From Geomonas edaphica (lineage in GTDB: Bacteria > Desulfobacterota > Desulfuromonadia > Geobacterales > Geobacteraceae): a stretch of 64,000 nucleotides of DNA. The stretch spans positions 417,006-481,005 of the forward strand of contig NZ_SSYB01000004.1 of assembly GCF_004917075.1 (NCBI RefSeq), read 5' to 3'. The position numbers and the translations under genes were made by a program. How positions within the stretch are numbered: the stretch's first letter is position 1; the number at the start of each line of letters is the position of its first letter. Below, in pieces: positions 1 through 7,851 of the stretch. The notes beneath the pieces are model-generated. The model had not been told where the DNA came from, ran no database searches, and saw nothing but the letters and a program-made list of their open reading frames with translations.

Positions 1-1
1 C

Positions 2-691
2 TGGTGGTGCGAGGGTTACCGCGGGAACAACGGCTGGGCCATCGGCAGGGGGGAGGTCTACGACGATCTCACCTACCAGAACGAGGTGGAGAGCCGGGCC
101 ATCTACGACCTTTTGGAGAAGGAGATCGTGCCGCTTTTCTACAACCGGGGGAGCGACGGCGTGCCGCGCGGCTGGACCGCCTTCATGAAGACGTCGATGG
201 AGACCCTCTGCCCGGTTTTCTCCACGCACCGCATGGTGCAGGAGTACGCCCGTCGCTGCTACCTCCCCGCCTTCGAGCATTGGGAGCGGCTGAACCGGGA
301 CGACCTGAGGCTGGCCGTCGAACTCGCGCGCTGGAAGGAGCGGCTGCACGGCGTATGGGGCGGGCTTTCCATCGTGGCGGTGGAGGCGACGTGCGCGCGG
401 GAGGTGACCGTCGGGGAGCGGGTCCCCATCTCGGTGCAGATCACCCCAGGCGAGGTGCCGCTATCCGAGATCGCGGTCGAGGTGTACTTCGGGGTGCTCG
501 ATTCGAGGGGATCCATCGTGGGAGGGGAAGTGGTGCCGCTCGCCCCCGCCCCCGACCCGGAACGGGCCGGTCACTTCGGCGGCGAGCTGGAGTGCCGTTT
601 TTGCGGGCGGCACGGCTTTCTCTTGAGGGTCATGCCGCGGCACCCGGAACTGGGGACCGTGTACGACCCGGGGCTGATCCTTTGGGGGTGA
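2..691 (+). CDS. glgP: Alpha-glucan phosphorylase, C-terminal part
   Basis: Only the last 229 codons are in the window; the 5' part lies outside. Read from base 2 the frame opens with WWCEGY-x-GNNGWAIG, followed by a segment with NRG and the run PRGWTAFMKTSMETL, both typical of the alpha-glucan (glycogen/maltodextrin) phosphorylase family TIGR02094. These enzymes use pyridoxal phosphate to release glucose 1-phosphate from storage glucan in the cytoplasm. The last ~100 residues form a beta-rich tail seen in the long GlgP subfamily. The gene converges on flhB with only about 10 bp between the stops and no obvious terminator. It is not functionally linked to the flagellar genes. Confidence 0.9.
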   Translation, partial: WWCEGYRGNNGWAIGRGEVYDDLTYQNEVESRAIYDLLEKEIVPLFYNRGSDGVPRGWTAFMKTSMETLCPVFSTHRMVQEYARRCYLPAFEHWERLNRDDLRLAVELARWKERLHGVWGGLSIVAVEATCAREVTVGERVPISVQITPGEVPLSEIAVEVYFGVLDSRGSIVGGEVVPLAPAPDPERAGHFGGELECRFCGRHGFLLRVMPRHPELGTVYDPGLILWG

Positions 692-701
692 GGCGGCCGC
701 C

Positions 702-1760
702 TCACCTCTTCTTCAAACTGTAAACGTAGGCCAAGATCTCGGCTACCGCGGCGTAGAGCCCCTCCGGGATCTCGCCCCCCTCGTCCACTTGGGCATGGAG
801 CTCGCGGGCTAGGAAGCGGTTTTCCACCAGGGTCACTCCGTTCTCCCGCGCCACGATCTTGATCTGCAGCGCCATCTCGTCGACCCCCTTGAAGATCACC
901 ATCGGGGCGGACATCTTGAAGCGGTCGTACTTGAGCGCGACGGCGTAGTGGGTCGGGTTGGTGACCACGACGTCCGCGGTCGGCACGATCTGGCGCATGC
1001 GGCGGCGCGCCATCTGGAAGGCCTTCTGGCGCTGCTTCCCCTTGATGGCCGGGTCCCCCTCCGTGTTCTTGTGCTCGTCCTTCACCTCCTGTTTGGTCAT
1101 CATCAGGTTCTCTGTGAAGCGCCACTTCACGAAGGCAAGGTCGAGGACCGCGAGGAGTATCAGCACGCCGCAGGTGTGCAGCACGATCTTGAAGGCAAGG
1201 TGCCCTATGAACAGCAGGATCCCCTGCAGGTCCTGGTCCACCAGGAAGACGATCCCCTCCATCTCTTCGGCGAGGATCTTGTAGGCCATGTACCCCACGA
1301 TCGCCATCTTCATGAAGGACTTGGCCACCTCGAAGACCGAGTCCTTGTTGAAGAGCCTCGACACCCCCTGCACCGGGTTCAGGCGCCCCAGGTCGAACTT
1401 CAGCTTCTCCGAGCTCAGGTTGATCCCACCCTGGCCGATCTCCACCGCCATCCCCGCAATGAGGCAGACCAGCATGAACGGGGCGACCATGATGGCCAGG
1501 TTGCCGAACTCCTTCATCATCAGGTGATGCACCCCGCCGGTGGTCACCTCGATGGTGGCAAGCCCGCCGAAGATGTCCCTCATGGTCCCCTGCAGCGTCT
1601 TCAGGATGAGCCCCGAGCTCGCGTAGAGACCGATCATGGCCGCGATGAGGGTGAAGGCCGAGGTCATCTCGCGGCTGCGCGCGACCTGTCCCTTGCTCTT
1701 AGCGTCAGAGATCTTCTTGCTTGTCGGCTTCTCTGTTTTGGAGTGTTTGTCGTCGGACAT
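702..1760 (-). CDS. flhB: Flagellar export switch protein FlhB
   Basis: This 352-aa protein has the normal FlhB length. It has a basic N-terminus rich in Lys/Ser, four hydrophobic segments (about residues 33-55, 85-108, 145-165 and 180-210) and a cytoplasmic tail. The tail carries the self-cleavage motif NPTH at residues 268-271 in the context VVVTNPTHYAVALKYD. In the flagellar type III export gate FlhB switches substrate specificity from rod/hook to filament proteins after cleavage at NPTH. It is the last gene of the fliL-flhB unit, 9 bp after fliR. The ATG at 1760 gives the expected N-terminus. flhA, normally next to flhB, is not in this window. Confidence 0.97.
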   Translation of the reverse strand: MSDDKHSKTEKPTSKKISDAKSKGQVARSREMTSAFTLIAAMIGLYASSGLILKTLQGTMRDIFGGLATIEVTTGGVHHLMMKEFGNLAIMVAPFMLVCLIAGMAVEIGQGGINLSSEKLKFDLGRLNPVQGVSRLFNKDSVFEVAKSFMKMAIVGYMAYKILAEEMEGIVFLVDQDLQGILLFIGHLAFKIVLHTCGVLILLAVLDLAFVKWRFTENLMMTKQEVKDEHKNTEGDPAIKGKQRQKAFQMARRRMRQIVPTADVVVTNPTHYAVALKYDRFKMSAPMVIFKGVDEMALQIKIVARENGVTLVENRFLARELHAQVDEGGEIPEGLYAAVAEILAYVYSLKKR

Positions 1761-1769
1761 GGGAGGGCC

Positions 1770-2555
1770 TTAGGCGAGTAGCCTGAAGAGCGTGCGCATC
1801 TGGTCCGTGAAGTTGGCGAAGCTTCCCTGCAGCACCCTGAGGAAGATGGGGAGGGAGATGCCGAGGAGGAGGAAACCGATACCAATGTTTAGCGGCATGC
1901 TCACCATGAAGACGTTCATGGCCGGGAAGCTCCTGGCCACGATGCCAAGCGCCACGGTCGTCGCCAAAAGGGCCACCGAGACCGGCGCCGCGAGCTTGAT
2001 CGCGATGACGAAGACCCCGGTGCTCGCCTGGCTCATGAACTTCAAAAGCCCCCCGCTCACGTGCCAGGCCCCGAGCGGGATCACCTGGTAACTCTCCACC
2101 ATCGCCTTTATGAAGAAGTGGTGCACGCCGAGCGAGAGGAAGATGAGGGTGGTGAGCGCTCCCTGGAAGATCGCCATGGTCGGGACGTTGTTCTGGGTGG
2201 TCGGGTCGAACTGTGCGGCGATGGAGATCCCCATCTGGGTCCCCACCAGCTGGCCGCAGAGCTCCACCGCGGCGAAGACGAACTGCGACATCGCCCCGAG
2301 GGTGAGCCCGATGAGCGCTTCCTGCACCACCAGGAGGATGAGGGAGATGGAGTCGTTCGCCGCGGTCATCGCCTGCGGCCGGATGATCGGGAAGATGAGC
2401 AGGGTCAGGGCGAAGATGAGCACCGCCTTGACCCGGTTCGGTACCACGCGGGCGCCGAAGATCGGGATCGCCATGAAGAGCCCCGACACCCGGGCAAGGA
2501 CGAGGCCGAAGGGGATCAGGTCGGCCAGGGTGCTTAAGGGGAGGGAGCCGAACAC
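1770..2555 (-). CDS. fliR: Flagellar export gate protein FliR
   Basis: This 261-aa, very hydrophobic protein has about six membrane segments and the FliR signature region around LGAMSQFVFAAVELCGQLVG and MGISIAAQFDP. FliR assembles with FliP and FliQ into the helical core of the flagellar type III export gate inside the MS ring. Translation begins with GTG directly after the fliQ TAG stop, so the two genes are translationally coupled. FlhB follows after 9 bp, the classical fliP-fliQ-fliR-flhB order. Nothing is truncated or unusual. Confidence 0.96.
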   Translation of the reverse strand: MFGSLPLSTLADLIPFGLVLARVSGLFMAIPIFGARVVPNRVKAVLIFALTLLIFPIIRPQAMTAANDSISLILLVVQEALIGLTLGAMSQFVFAAVELCGQLVGTQMGISIAAQFDPTTQNNVPTMAIFQGALTTLIFLSLGVHHFFIKAMVESYQVIPLGAWHVSGGLLKFMSQASTGVFVIAIKLAAPVSVALLATTVALGIVARSFPAMNVFMVSMPLNIGIGFLLLGISLPIFLRVLQGSFANFTDQMRTLFRLLA

Positions 2556-2825
2556 CTAGTGCCTCATGTTGGCGATCATGCCGTAGATCTCGCGCGTGAA
2601 GTCGCTCATGTACATCATCATCCAGGGGAAGAAGACGACCATGGCGACCATGACGGCGATGATCTTGGGAGCGAAGGCGAGTGTCGCCTCGTTGATGGAG
2701 GTTACCGCCTGGAAGATACTGACGAGAAGGCCCACGACGAGGGCGCAGATGAGAAGCGGCGCCGAGAGGAGGATCACCGCCTCGAAGCTCCGCCTGCCGA
2801 GTTGCACTACCATTTCCGGGGTCAT
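2556..2825 (-). CDS. fliQ: Flagellar export gate protein FliQ
   Basis: This 89-aa protein has the usual FliQ size, with two long hydrophobic helices (about residues 15-38 and 48-75) around the turn with FQAVTSINEATLAFAPK, a family hallmark. Several copies of FliQ pack around the FliP/FliR core of the export gate. It lies 10 bp after fliP and abuts fliR. The start is the ATG at 2825. Confidence 0.95.
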   Translation of the reverse strand: MTPEMVVQLGRRSFEAVILLSAPLLICALVVGLLVSIFQAVTSINEATLAFAPKIIAVMVAMVVFFPWMMMYMSDFTREIYGMIANMRH

Positions 2826-2835
2826 TACTAACTCC

Positions 2836-3600
2836 TTATCCGAAGCTCTTCACCAGCGATCCGATCACGAGCCCCCAGCCGTCCACCAGCACGAAGAGGA
2901 GGATCTTGAAGGGGAGCGAGATCATCACCGGCGGCAGCATCATCATACCCATCGACATGAGCACCGAGGCGACCACCATGTCCAGCACGAGGAACGGGAT
3001 GAAGATGAGGAATCCGATCTGGAACGCGGTCTTCAGCTCGCTCACCATGTAGGCCGGGATCAGGGTCATGGTCGGGATGTCGTCGGCGTTACGGGGCCTC
3101 GGGAGCTTGGATAGGCTGATGAAGAGCGCCAGGTCCTTCTCGCGCACCTGGGAGAGCATGAACTTCCTAAGCGGCGCCACGCCGCGCTTGAGGGCTTCCT
3201 CCTGGGTGATCGTGTTCGCCTTGTAGGGCTGCAGCGCCTGGGTGTTCACCTGCTGCCAGACCGGCGCCATCACGAAGAAGGTGAGAAACAGCGACAGCCC
3301 GACGATGATCTGGTTCGAGGGGGCCTGCTGCGTCCCGAGCGCCGAACGGAGAAAGGAGAGCACCACGACGATGCGGGTGAAGGAGGTGGTCATCATCAGG
3401 AGGCTTGGCGCCAACGAGATGACCGTCATCATGAAGAAGATCTGCAGCACCACGGAGACGTCGCCGGGCTTGCTCACCTTGCCGACCCCGACGCTTACCG
3501 TGGGGAGGGAGAGGGGCTCGGCACCCGCAGTCGCGACCAGAACGAGGGAGAGGGCCGCCAGAAGAACAACCCCGAGGATCTTGTCAGCTTTCACGCACAT
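2836..3600 (-). CDS. fliP: Flagellar export gate protein FliP
   Basis: This 254-aa FliP has a cleavable signal-like N-terminus (hydrophobic stretch at residues 8-26 ending in TAGAEP), as is normal for FliP. The conserved core includes SFTRIVVVLSFLRSALGTQQ and a C-terminal membrane hairpin with VLDMVVASVLMSMGMMMLPP. FliP pentamers form most of the export pore. The gene overlaps the end of fliO by 10 bp and precedes fliQ by 10 bp, so the block is tightly coupled. Confidence 0.97.
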   Translation of the reverse strand: MCVKADKILGVVLLAALSLVLVATAGAEPLSLPTVSVGVGKVSKPGDVSVVLQIFFMMTVISLAPSLLMMTTSFTRIVVVLSFLRSALGTQQAPSNQIIVGLSLFLTFFVMAPVWQQVNTQALQPYKANTITQEEALKRGVAPLRKFMLSQVREKDLALFISLSKLPRPRNADDIPTMTLIPAYMVSELKTAFQIGFLIFIPFLVLDMVVASVLMSMGMMMLPPVMISLPFKILLFVLVDGWGLVIGSLVKSFG

Positions 3601-4058
3601 CCACCGCTTTTCCTTAACTGTGCGAGCGGCGCCTCCCTGCGCGGGAGCACACCCTTGAGCGCCGCCAGCTTGTCCTTGAGCCGGTCCGGTACGACCAGCC
3701 CGCCGACGCCTTCGGGGACCACCTCGATCTCCTCCAGCATCTCCACCTGCTTGATCAGGGTGACCCCCTCGCCGCTGTTACTGAGGAGCAGGTACTCTCC
3801 CCCCACCTCCACCAGCATGAGCGACTTCTTAGGCGCCAGGTGCTTCGTCTCCACCACCCGGATGTAGCCGCCCCGGTTCCCCTGCGGCATCTTCAGCAGG
3901 CGCCCGGCTAGGTAATAGAGGATCAGGATGATCCCGATCACGAGCATGAGCGATCCCGCCATCTGAGCCATGCTCCCCACCAGGTCGGGCCCGCCTTCGG
4001 CGTGCGCCGCCCCGGGGAGGGCGAAAAAGAGGGCGGTTACTGCGGCAAGCGTTCTCAT
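3591..4058 (-). CDS. fliO: Flagellar biosynthesis protein FliO
   Basis: FliO is a small membrane protein that stabilises FliP during assembly of the export gate. The 155-aa product starts with a signal-like segment (residues 1-20, ending AHA). It has one membrane helix (about residues 32-52, SLMLVIGIILILYYLAG) and then the basic linker and beta domain typical of FliO, including HLAPKKSLMLVEVGGEYLLL. The ATG at 4058 is chosen because it overlaps the fliN stop as ATGA. An upstream in-frame extension would lie inside fliN and looks non-coding. Confidence 0.9.
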   Translation of the reverse strand: MRTLAAVTALFFALPGAAHAEGGPDLVGSMAQMAGSLMLVIGIILILYYLAGRLLKMPQGNRGGYIRVVETKHLAPKKSLMLVEVGGEYLLLSNSGEGVTLIKQVEMLEEIEVVPEGVGGLVVPDRLKDKLAALKGVLPRREAPLAQLRKSGGCA

Positions 4059-4360
4059 AGCACCTTGTCCACCCTTTCGTTCGGGCTCACGATATCGAGG
4101 AGCCGGATGCCGAACTTGTCGTTCACCACCACCGCCTCGCCGCGCGCCACGAGCTTCGAGTTCACGAAGACGTCCAGCGGTTCGCCGGCAAGCTTCGTGA
4201 GCTCCACCACCGACCCCTGGTTCAGCTGCAAAACGTCGCGCACGAGGAGCTTGGTGCGCCCGAGCTCGACGGTCAGCTGCAGCGGGATATCCATGATGAA
4301 GTCCAGGTTCTTCACCTGCGGGACTTCCTTTTGTTCGTCCAAAGCGAGTTTTTCGCTCAA
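4055..4360 (-). CDS. fliN: Flagellar motor switch protein FliN
   Basis: This 101-aa protein consists almost entirely of one SpoA/FliN domain (about residues 20-95), with the characteristic VELGRTKLLVRDVLQLNQGSV and GEPLDVFVNSKLVARGEAVVV. FliN forms the lower part of the C-ring with FliM and helps dock the export ATPase complex. It overlaps fliM at the 5' side and fliO at the 3' side by ATGA-type junctions. It is the short FliN, not the longer FliY with a CheC phosphatase domain. Confidence 0.96.
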   Translation of the reverse strand: MSEKLALDEQKEVPQVKNLDFIMDIPLQLTVELGRTKLLVRDVLQLNQGSVVELTKLAGEPLDVFVNSKLVARGEAVVVNDKFGIRLLDIVSPNERVDKVL

Positions 4361-5334
4361 TCCTCACCTCCAGTCAGGGTACGCGTGATCTGTACCGCCT
4401 TGTTGCCGCCGCTTACCCCGGCAATTCCCATAAACTTCTTGGTCCCCCCCACCTTCACCACGAGCTCATCCTTGCCGCTTGTGTCGAGCATGACCACGTC
4501 ACCCGCCGTAAGGCCGGTAAGGTCGGCGAGCGATATGGTCGCCCCACCCATCTCGACCGAGATGTCCATCGGCGCCCCCATGAGTTCCTCCGAGAGGCGG
4601 TAGGACCAGAGCGGGTCCACCACCATCATGTCCATCTGCACCCCGCGCTTCAGCTTGTCGCGGATCGGCTCGATGGTCAGGAAAGGGATGGCGAGGATCA
4701 TGTTCCCCACCGTCTCCTCGATCTGGATCTTCATGCTCATGGTGACCACCTGGTATTCGGGGGGGACGATGTTCACCAGGCGCGGGTTCATCTCTAGGCG
4801 CAACAGGTTCATGCTCGCCGGGCAAAGCGGCGCCCAGGCGCGCTCCAGGTCGGCCAGCGCATCCTTGACGATCTTCTCGACGAGGCGGAGCTCGATCGAG
4901 GTGAACAGGCGGTTCATCCCCTGCCCGGACGGAACACCGGAGCCACCCAGGATGCTGTCCACGATGGTGAAGACCAGGGTGCTGTCGAAGGCGATGAGGG
5001 CGGCACCCTTCAGGGGGTCCATCTTGTAGATCGCCATACAGACCGGCGAAGGAAGCACGCTCAGGAAATCCCCGAACTTGTAGGGGACCGCCTCCTCCTT
5101 CTTGATGTCCACCATCCGCCCGAGCCGGTTCGACATGGTGACCCGGTTGTAGCGGATGAAACCGTCGTAGACGATGTCAAGGTTCGGGATGGCGCGATGA
5201 GCCTCGATGTCGAGCAGGTCGAACTGCTCCGCCTGAGGCCCTTCCTTGGCGAGCTCGTTCTCCGGGACCAGGGTCCCGTCGAAAACGGCCGCCACGAGGG
5301 CGTCAATCTCTTCCTTGGTGAGGAGTTTTTCCAT
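4357..5334 (-). CDS. fliM: Flagellar motor switch protein FliM
   Basis: This 325-aa switch protein has the N-terminal CheY-binding segment MEKLLTKEEIDALVAAV, a CheC-like middle domain (about residues 45-230) with the segment KAFGDF-type region around YKFGDFLSVLPSP, and a C-terminal SpoA domain (about 245-325). FliM in the C-ring receives phosphorylated CheY and controls the direction or speed of rotation. The ATG at 5334 is preferred over an in-frame GTG at 5343: it has AAGGTG at a good distance and matches the start of the duplicated peptide just upstream. It overlaps fliN by 4 bp. Confidence 0.96.
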   Translation of the reverse strand: MEKLLTKEEIDALVAAVFDGTLVPENELAKEGPQAEQFDLLDIEAHRAIPNLDIVYDGFIRYNRVTMSNRLGRMVDIKKEEAVPYKFGDFLSVLPSPVCMAIYKMDPLKGAALIAFDSTLVFTIVDSILGGSGVPSGQGMNRLFTSIELRLVEKIVKDALADLERAWAPLCPASMNLLRLEMNPRLVNIVPPEYQVVTMSMKIQIEETVGNMILAIPFLTIEPIRDKLKRGVQMDMMVVDPLWSYRLSEELMGAPMDISVEMGGATISLADLTGLTAGDVVMLDTSGKDELVVKVGGTKKFMGIAGVSGGNKAVQITRTLTGGED

Positions 5335-5346
5335 CGATGGCACCTT

Positions 5347-5481
5347 TTACTGCACCACGTATTCGGTGCGGCGAACCCGCGCGGTCTTTTCCGAGTGGAG
5401 CTCGCGCTCGAGGACCAGGGTCCCGCTGAACACGGCCGCCACGAGGGCGTCGATCTCTGCCTTGGTGAGGATTTTTTCCAT
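5347..5481 (-). CDS. 44-aa stand-alone copy of the FliM N-terminus
   Basis: A small gene fills the space between fliL and fliM: ATG at 5481, TAA at 5347-5349, with AGGGGG upstream at ribosome-binding distance. Its first 32 residues match the first 32 of FliM at 24 positions, including the CheY-docking motif (LTKAEIDALVAAVF). The first 69 nucleotides of the two genes differ at only 6 positions. Its last residues, TEYVVQ-stop, resemble the end of FliL (TDFVVQ-stop). This suggests it arose by tandem duplication of the fliL-end/fliM-start segment, giving a FliM-N/FliL-C chimera. The spacing (10 bp after fliL, 12 bp before fliM) suggests it is translated in the operon. A role as CheY ligand is inference. 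Confidence 0.7.
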   Translation of the reverse strand: MEKILTKAEIDALVAAVFSGTLVLERELHSEKTARVRRTEYVVQ

Positions 5482-5491
5482 CGAGAGCCCC

Positions 5492-6022
5492 CTACTGCAC
5501 AACGAAGTCGGTGAAGTAGACCTTGGTTATCTTGCTGGGCGGCACCACCTTGGAAACGGCGGCGAGGATCTGTTCGCGCAGCTGGTTTTTACCCTGCAGG
5601 TCCTGGATCTCCTGCATGGTTTTCGTGGTCAGGAGGATGAGGATGGCGTCCCGAAGCGGTGCGAGCTTTGCGTCAAGCTCGGCCTTGGCCTGAGGGTTGG
5701 CCATCTCGAACTCCACCTTGATCTTCAGGTAGCGCAGTTCCTGACCGTCGTAGATGTTGACGATGAAGGGCTCCAGGGGATAGATGGTGCCACCGACGGC
5801 AGCCCCACCCTCGCCCCCTTCCTTGGCCGGTGCTCCATGCTCCCCACCTTCCGCCTTCGCCTCGACCTTTGCGCCTTCGGGAGCTTTCTCCTTCTTGCTT
5901 CCTCCCATGAAAAAGGCGGCCGCCCCGCCGATGGCGAGGACCGCCACCACGGCGCCGATGATGATGAAGAGCTTCTTGTTGTTCTTTTCTGGGGTCTCTG
6001 GGGCCTTTGCCGGTTCGGCCAT
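5492..6022 (-). CDS. fliL: Flagellar basal body-associated protein FliL
   Basis: FliL surrounds or contacts the stator units and supports torque generation. The 176-aa product has a Pro/Glu/Lys-rich cytoplasmic N-terminus, one membrane helix (about residues 18-41, FIIIGAVVAVLAIGGAAAF), an acidic and Gly/Ala-rich linker, and a periplasmic stomatin-like domain ending DFVVQ. The start at 6022 is supported by AAAGGAGAA eight bases upstream; longer in-frame versions lack a ribosome site. It is the first gene of the second flagellar unit, about 54 bp downstream of a sigma-54-type promoter. Confidence 0.92.
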   Translation of the reverse strand: MAEPAKAPETPEKNNKKLFIIIGAVVAVLAIGGAAAFFMGGSKKEKAPEGAKVEAKAEGGEHGAPAKEGGEGGAAVGGTIYPLEPFIVNIYDGQELRYLKIKVEFEMANPQAKAELDAKLAPLRDAILILLTTKTMQEIQDLQGKNQLREQILAAVSKVVPPSKITKVYFTDFVVQ

Positions 6023-6075
6023 GCTGGGTTCTCCTTTTAAACAGCGAGAGCTGGTGTATTCGGTTTGAACACCCT

Positions 6076-6091
6076 TGCAACCGAGATGCCA
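6076..6091 (-). promoter_or_regulatory. Sigma-54 promoter of the fliL-flhB unit
   Basis: The minus strand reads TGGCATCTCGGTTGCA: GG and GC separated by exactly 10 bases, close to the RpoN consensus TGGCACG-N4-TTGCA. It lies about 54 bp before the fliL ATG. RpoN control of early flagellar genes, with an NtrC-type activator (FgrM in Geobacter sulfurreducens), is established for relatives. Confidence 0.7.
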
Positions 6092-6244
6092 GATCCGCGA
6101 AGCCGCGCCTGTTATGACGGCACGGGCGCCGGGCGGCACCGGCTGAACGCCTTGCAAACCCTTATGTTACGGCGCGTTGCACCATATCACTATGTATCGT
6201 GATGTGCCGGGGAATGAGCCCCCCCTATGCGGCGGCCGGAACCG

Positions 6245-6260
6245 GGTCAACTTTTTGACC
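6245..6260. promoter_or_regulatory. Candidate activator-binding dyad upstream of fliL promoter
   Basis: The inverted repeat GGTCAACTTTTTGACC (arms GGTCAA/TTGACC) lies about 155 bp upstream of the -24 element, a usual position for an enhancer-binding protein. Its core GTCA-N6-TGAC recurs upstream of the flgB promoter and resembles the GTCA/TGAC arms of the FleQ site known from Pseudomonas. Binding by a Geobacter FgrM-like activator is inference. Confidence 0.5.
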
Positions 6261-6442
6261 GGCACGCAGTTGCTCCAGGCTACCGGTGCGGCGCACGCGA
6301 CGCAGGGAGCGCATTTCCCGCGGCATGCGGGATACGGGAGCGGAAACGAAGGGGATGGAGCGCGGAAAGAGCGGGCGCGCGTGAGCGGGACGCGGGTGTC
6401 AGAGCTACGACGTCGGGGGCGGCTTTGACGCGGGGAAGGATT

Positions 6443-6468
6443 GGGGGCGCGGCTTGCGCCGCGCCCCC
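6443..6468 (-). terminator. Hairpin after flgE
   Basis: Two perfect 11-base GC-rich arms (GGGGGCGCGGC and complement) enclose a TTGC-type loop just after the flgE stop. There is no run of U on the minus strand, so it may be an RNA 3' end or attenuator rather than a strong intrinsic terminator. Confidence 0.5.
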
Positions 6469-6475
6469 GGTTTCG

Positions 6476-7360
6476 CTAGCGGATCAGCTGCAGGACTTCC
6501 TGCGTCATCTGGTCCGTGGTGGTGATGGTCTTGGAGTTGGCGGAGTAGGCCCTCTGCGTGATGATCATCTTGACGAACTCGCTCGCCATGTCGACGTTGC
6601 TCTGTTCGAGGCTGTTCGAGAGGATCTTCTCGCTCACGCCGTTGGCCTTGTTGGAGGCGAGTGAGAAAGCGGTGGTCGGAACGCCGGCGTCGGTGCTCGC
6701 CTGGTAGAGCGAGCCCCCCATCTTGGTGAGGGCGGTCGGATCGGAAGCGGTGACCAGGGCAAGGCGCTGCACGGTGGCCGCGTTCGCGACGGTCGCAGGG
6801 ACACCGACCGCCCCGGAGGTGTTGTAGTAGTTCTGGGTGATGCCGTCGGTCGCGAGGTAGGTGATGAGCCCCGAGTTGTCGACGCTGATGATCTTGCCGA
6901 AGTCGGTGGTCGGTGCGGTGCCGGAGTTCACGAACTTGATCGGGTTACCCTGGGTGTCGAGCACCTGGTAGCCGTCCGGGTTCACCAGGGTCAGGTTGTT
7001 GTCCACCTGGAAGGCGCCGGCGCGGGAGAGAAAAGCGGAATTCTGGGTGCCGATGGGGAAGGTCGCGGTCGGCGGTGCCAGCGCGAAGAAGCTGTTCCCC
7101 TGGATGGAGAGGTCGGTTACGTTCTCCGAGGTCTGGGTGGAGCCTTGGCTGAACATGTTCTGCACTACCTGCATCTGCACGCCTTTACCGATCTGGGAGC
7201 CCCCGCCTACGTTCTGGGAGAGCATATCGGAGAAGAGGGTCCTTGCCCCCTTGAAGCCTACGGTGTTGACGTTGGAGATGTTGTTGCCGATAACGTTCAT
7301 CGCTTCGCCGTTCTGGATGAGACCGGTAACGCCGGTAAACAGTGCGGAAGTAACGCTCAT
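6476..7360 (-). CDS. flgE: Flagellar hook protein FlgE (short form)
   Basis: The N-terminus (MSVTSALFTGVTGLIQNGEA, then NNISNVNTVGFKGAR) and C-terminus (NVDMASEFVKMIITQRAYSA, then TTDQM) are the two halves of the coiled domain shared by rod and hook proteins. Position directly after flgD and the flagellar operon protein argues for the hook protein FlgE rather than FlgF or FlgG. At 294 aa it is shorter than most hook proteins (commonly 400 aa or more), so the variable surface domains must be reduced. A distal-rod protein cannot be excluded by sequence alone. AAGGAGG precedes the ATG at 7360. Last gene of the flgB unit. Confidence 0.82.
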   Translation of the reverse strand: MSVTSALFTGVTGLIQNGEAMNVIGNNISNVNTVGFKGARTLFSDMLSQNVGGGSQIGKGVQMQVVQNMFSQGSTQTSENVTDLSIQGNSFFALAPPTATFPIGTQNSAFLSRAGAFQVDNNLTLVNPDGYQVLDTQGNPIKFVNSGTAPTTDFGKIISVDNSGLITYLATDGITQNYYNTSGAVGVPATVANAATVQRLALVTASDPTALTKMGGSLYQASTDAGVPTTAFSLASNKANGVSEKILSNSLEQSNVDMASEFVKMIITQRAYSANSKTITTTDQMTQEVLQLIR

Positions 7361-7457
7361 TTTTTTGCCTCCTTGGGCTTAGGTTGTGGGACCCCTCTGT
7401 CGGTCGGTGTCCCGCGGGCTTTCCTTCTGGAGGGCCAGCCCGTTTCGTTTGTCGTGT

Positions 7458-7850
7458 TTAGAAAAATACTGCCGAGTCGATGTTGGTGAAAACGTTTCCT
7501 TTCATCCCCTGACGATCCATGGCGGTGACCACTGTCCGGTTTTTGACGCTTACCACGAGGGCCGCGTCCCCCATCAGGATCAGGGACTCCCTGCCGCCTT
7601 TTTGCGCAACGCTGTCCACCGCCCCTTCCAACTGCTTCATGTCGGCGTCGGAGAGGGTGATACCGCGGGATTTCAGGCGCTCCTGGGCGTGCTGCGACAG
7701 CTTTACCGGCTGACCCGGGAGTTTCTGGTCCAGGACCTGGGCGAACGCTGTGCCGCTGCCGGTTCCCTTGGCGGCGGGCTTGTTCCCGTTCGCGTTGGGC
7801 TTTACCGGTGCCTGGATCGGTTGGGGAAAGAGGATGCTGTTGTCGATCAT
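7458..7850 (-). CDS. Flagellar operon protein (TIGR02530 type)
   Basis: This 130-aa soluble protein is encoded between flgD and flgE, where Gram-positive and deltaproteobacterial flagellar operons carry the small 'flagellar operon protein' family. After a Pro/Asn/Ala-rich N-terminus (about residues 1-35) comes the conserved region with FAQVLDQKL, KLSQHAQERLKSRGI, a segment on 'self' reading VDSVAQKGGRESLILMGD, and VVSVKNRTVVTAMD. Its exact job is not known; a role in hook assembly is inferred from position. It begins just after the flgD stop. Confidence 0.8.
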   Translation of the reverse strand: MIDNSILFPQPIQAPVKPNANGNKPAAKGTGSGTAFAQVLDQKLPGQPVKLSQHAQERLKSRGITLSDADMKQLEGAVDSVAQKGGRESLILMGDAALVVSVKNRTVVTAMDRQGMKGNVFTNIDSAVFF

Positions 7851-7851
7851 C

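Larger units (their letters stand above)
6023..6475. other. Intergenic control region between flgE and fliL
   Basis: This 453-bp stretch has no convincing gene. On the minus strand it holds, in order of transcription, a GC-rich hairpin after flgE (6443-6468), a GGTCAA/TTGACC dyad (6245-6260), an imperfect ATCAC/GTGAT dyad (6186-6203) and the -24/-12 element driving fliL (6076-6091). Together these separate the flagellar block into two transcription units. Confidence 0.6.

Noticed and set aside
4-723. Alternative Arg/Gly-rich frame over the glgP end
   Set aside because: Composition is typical of a shadow frame in high-GC DNA; frame 2 carries the phosphorylase motifs.
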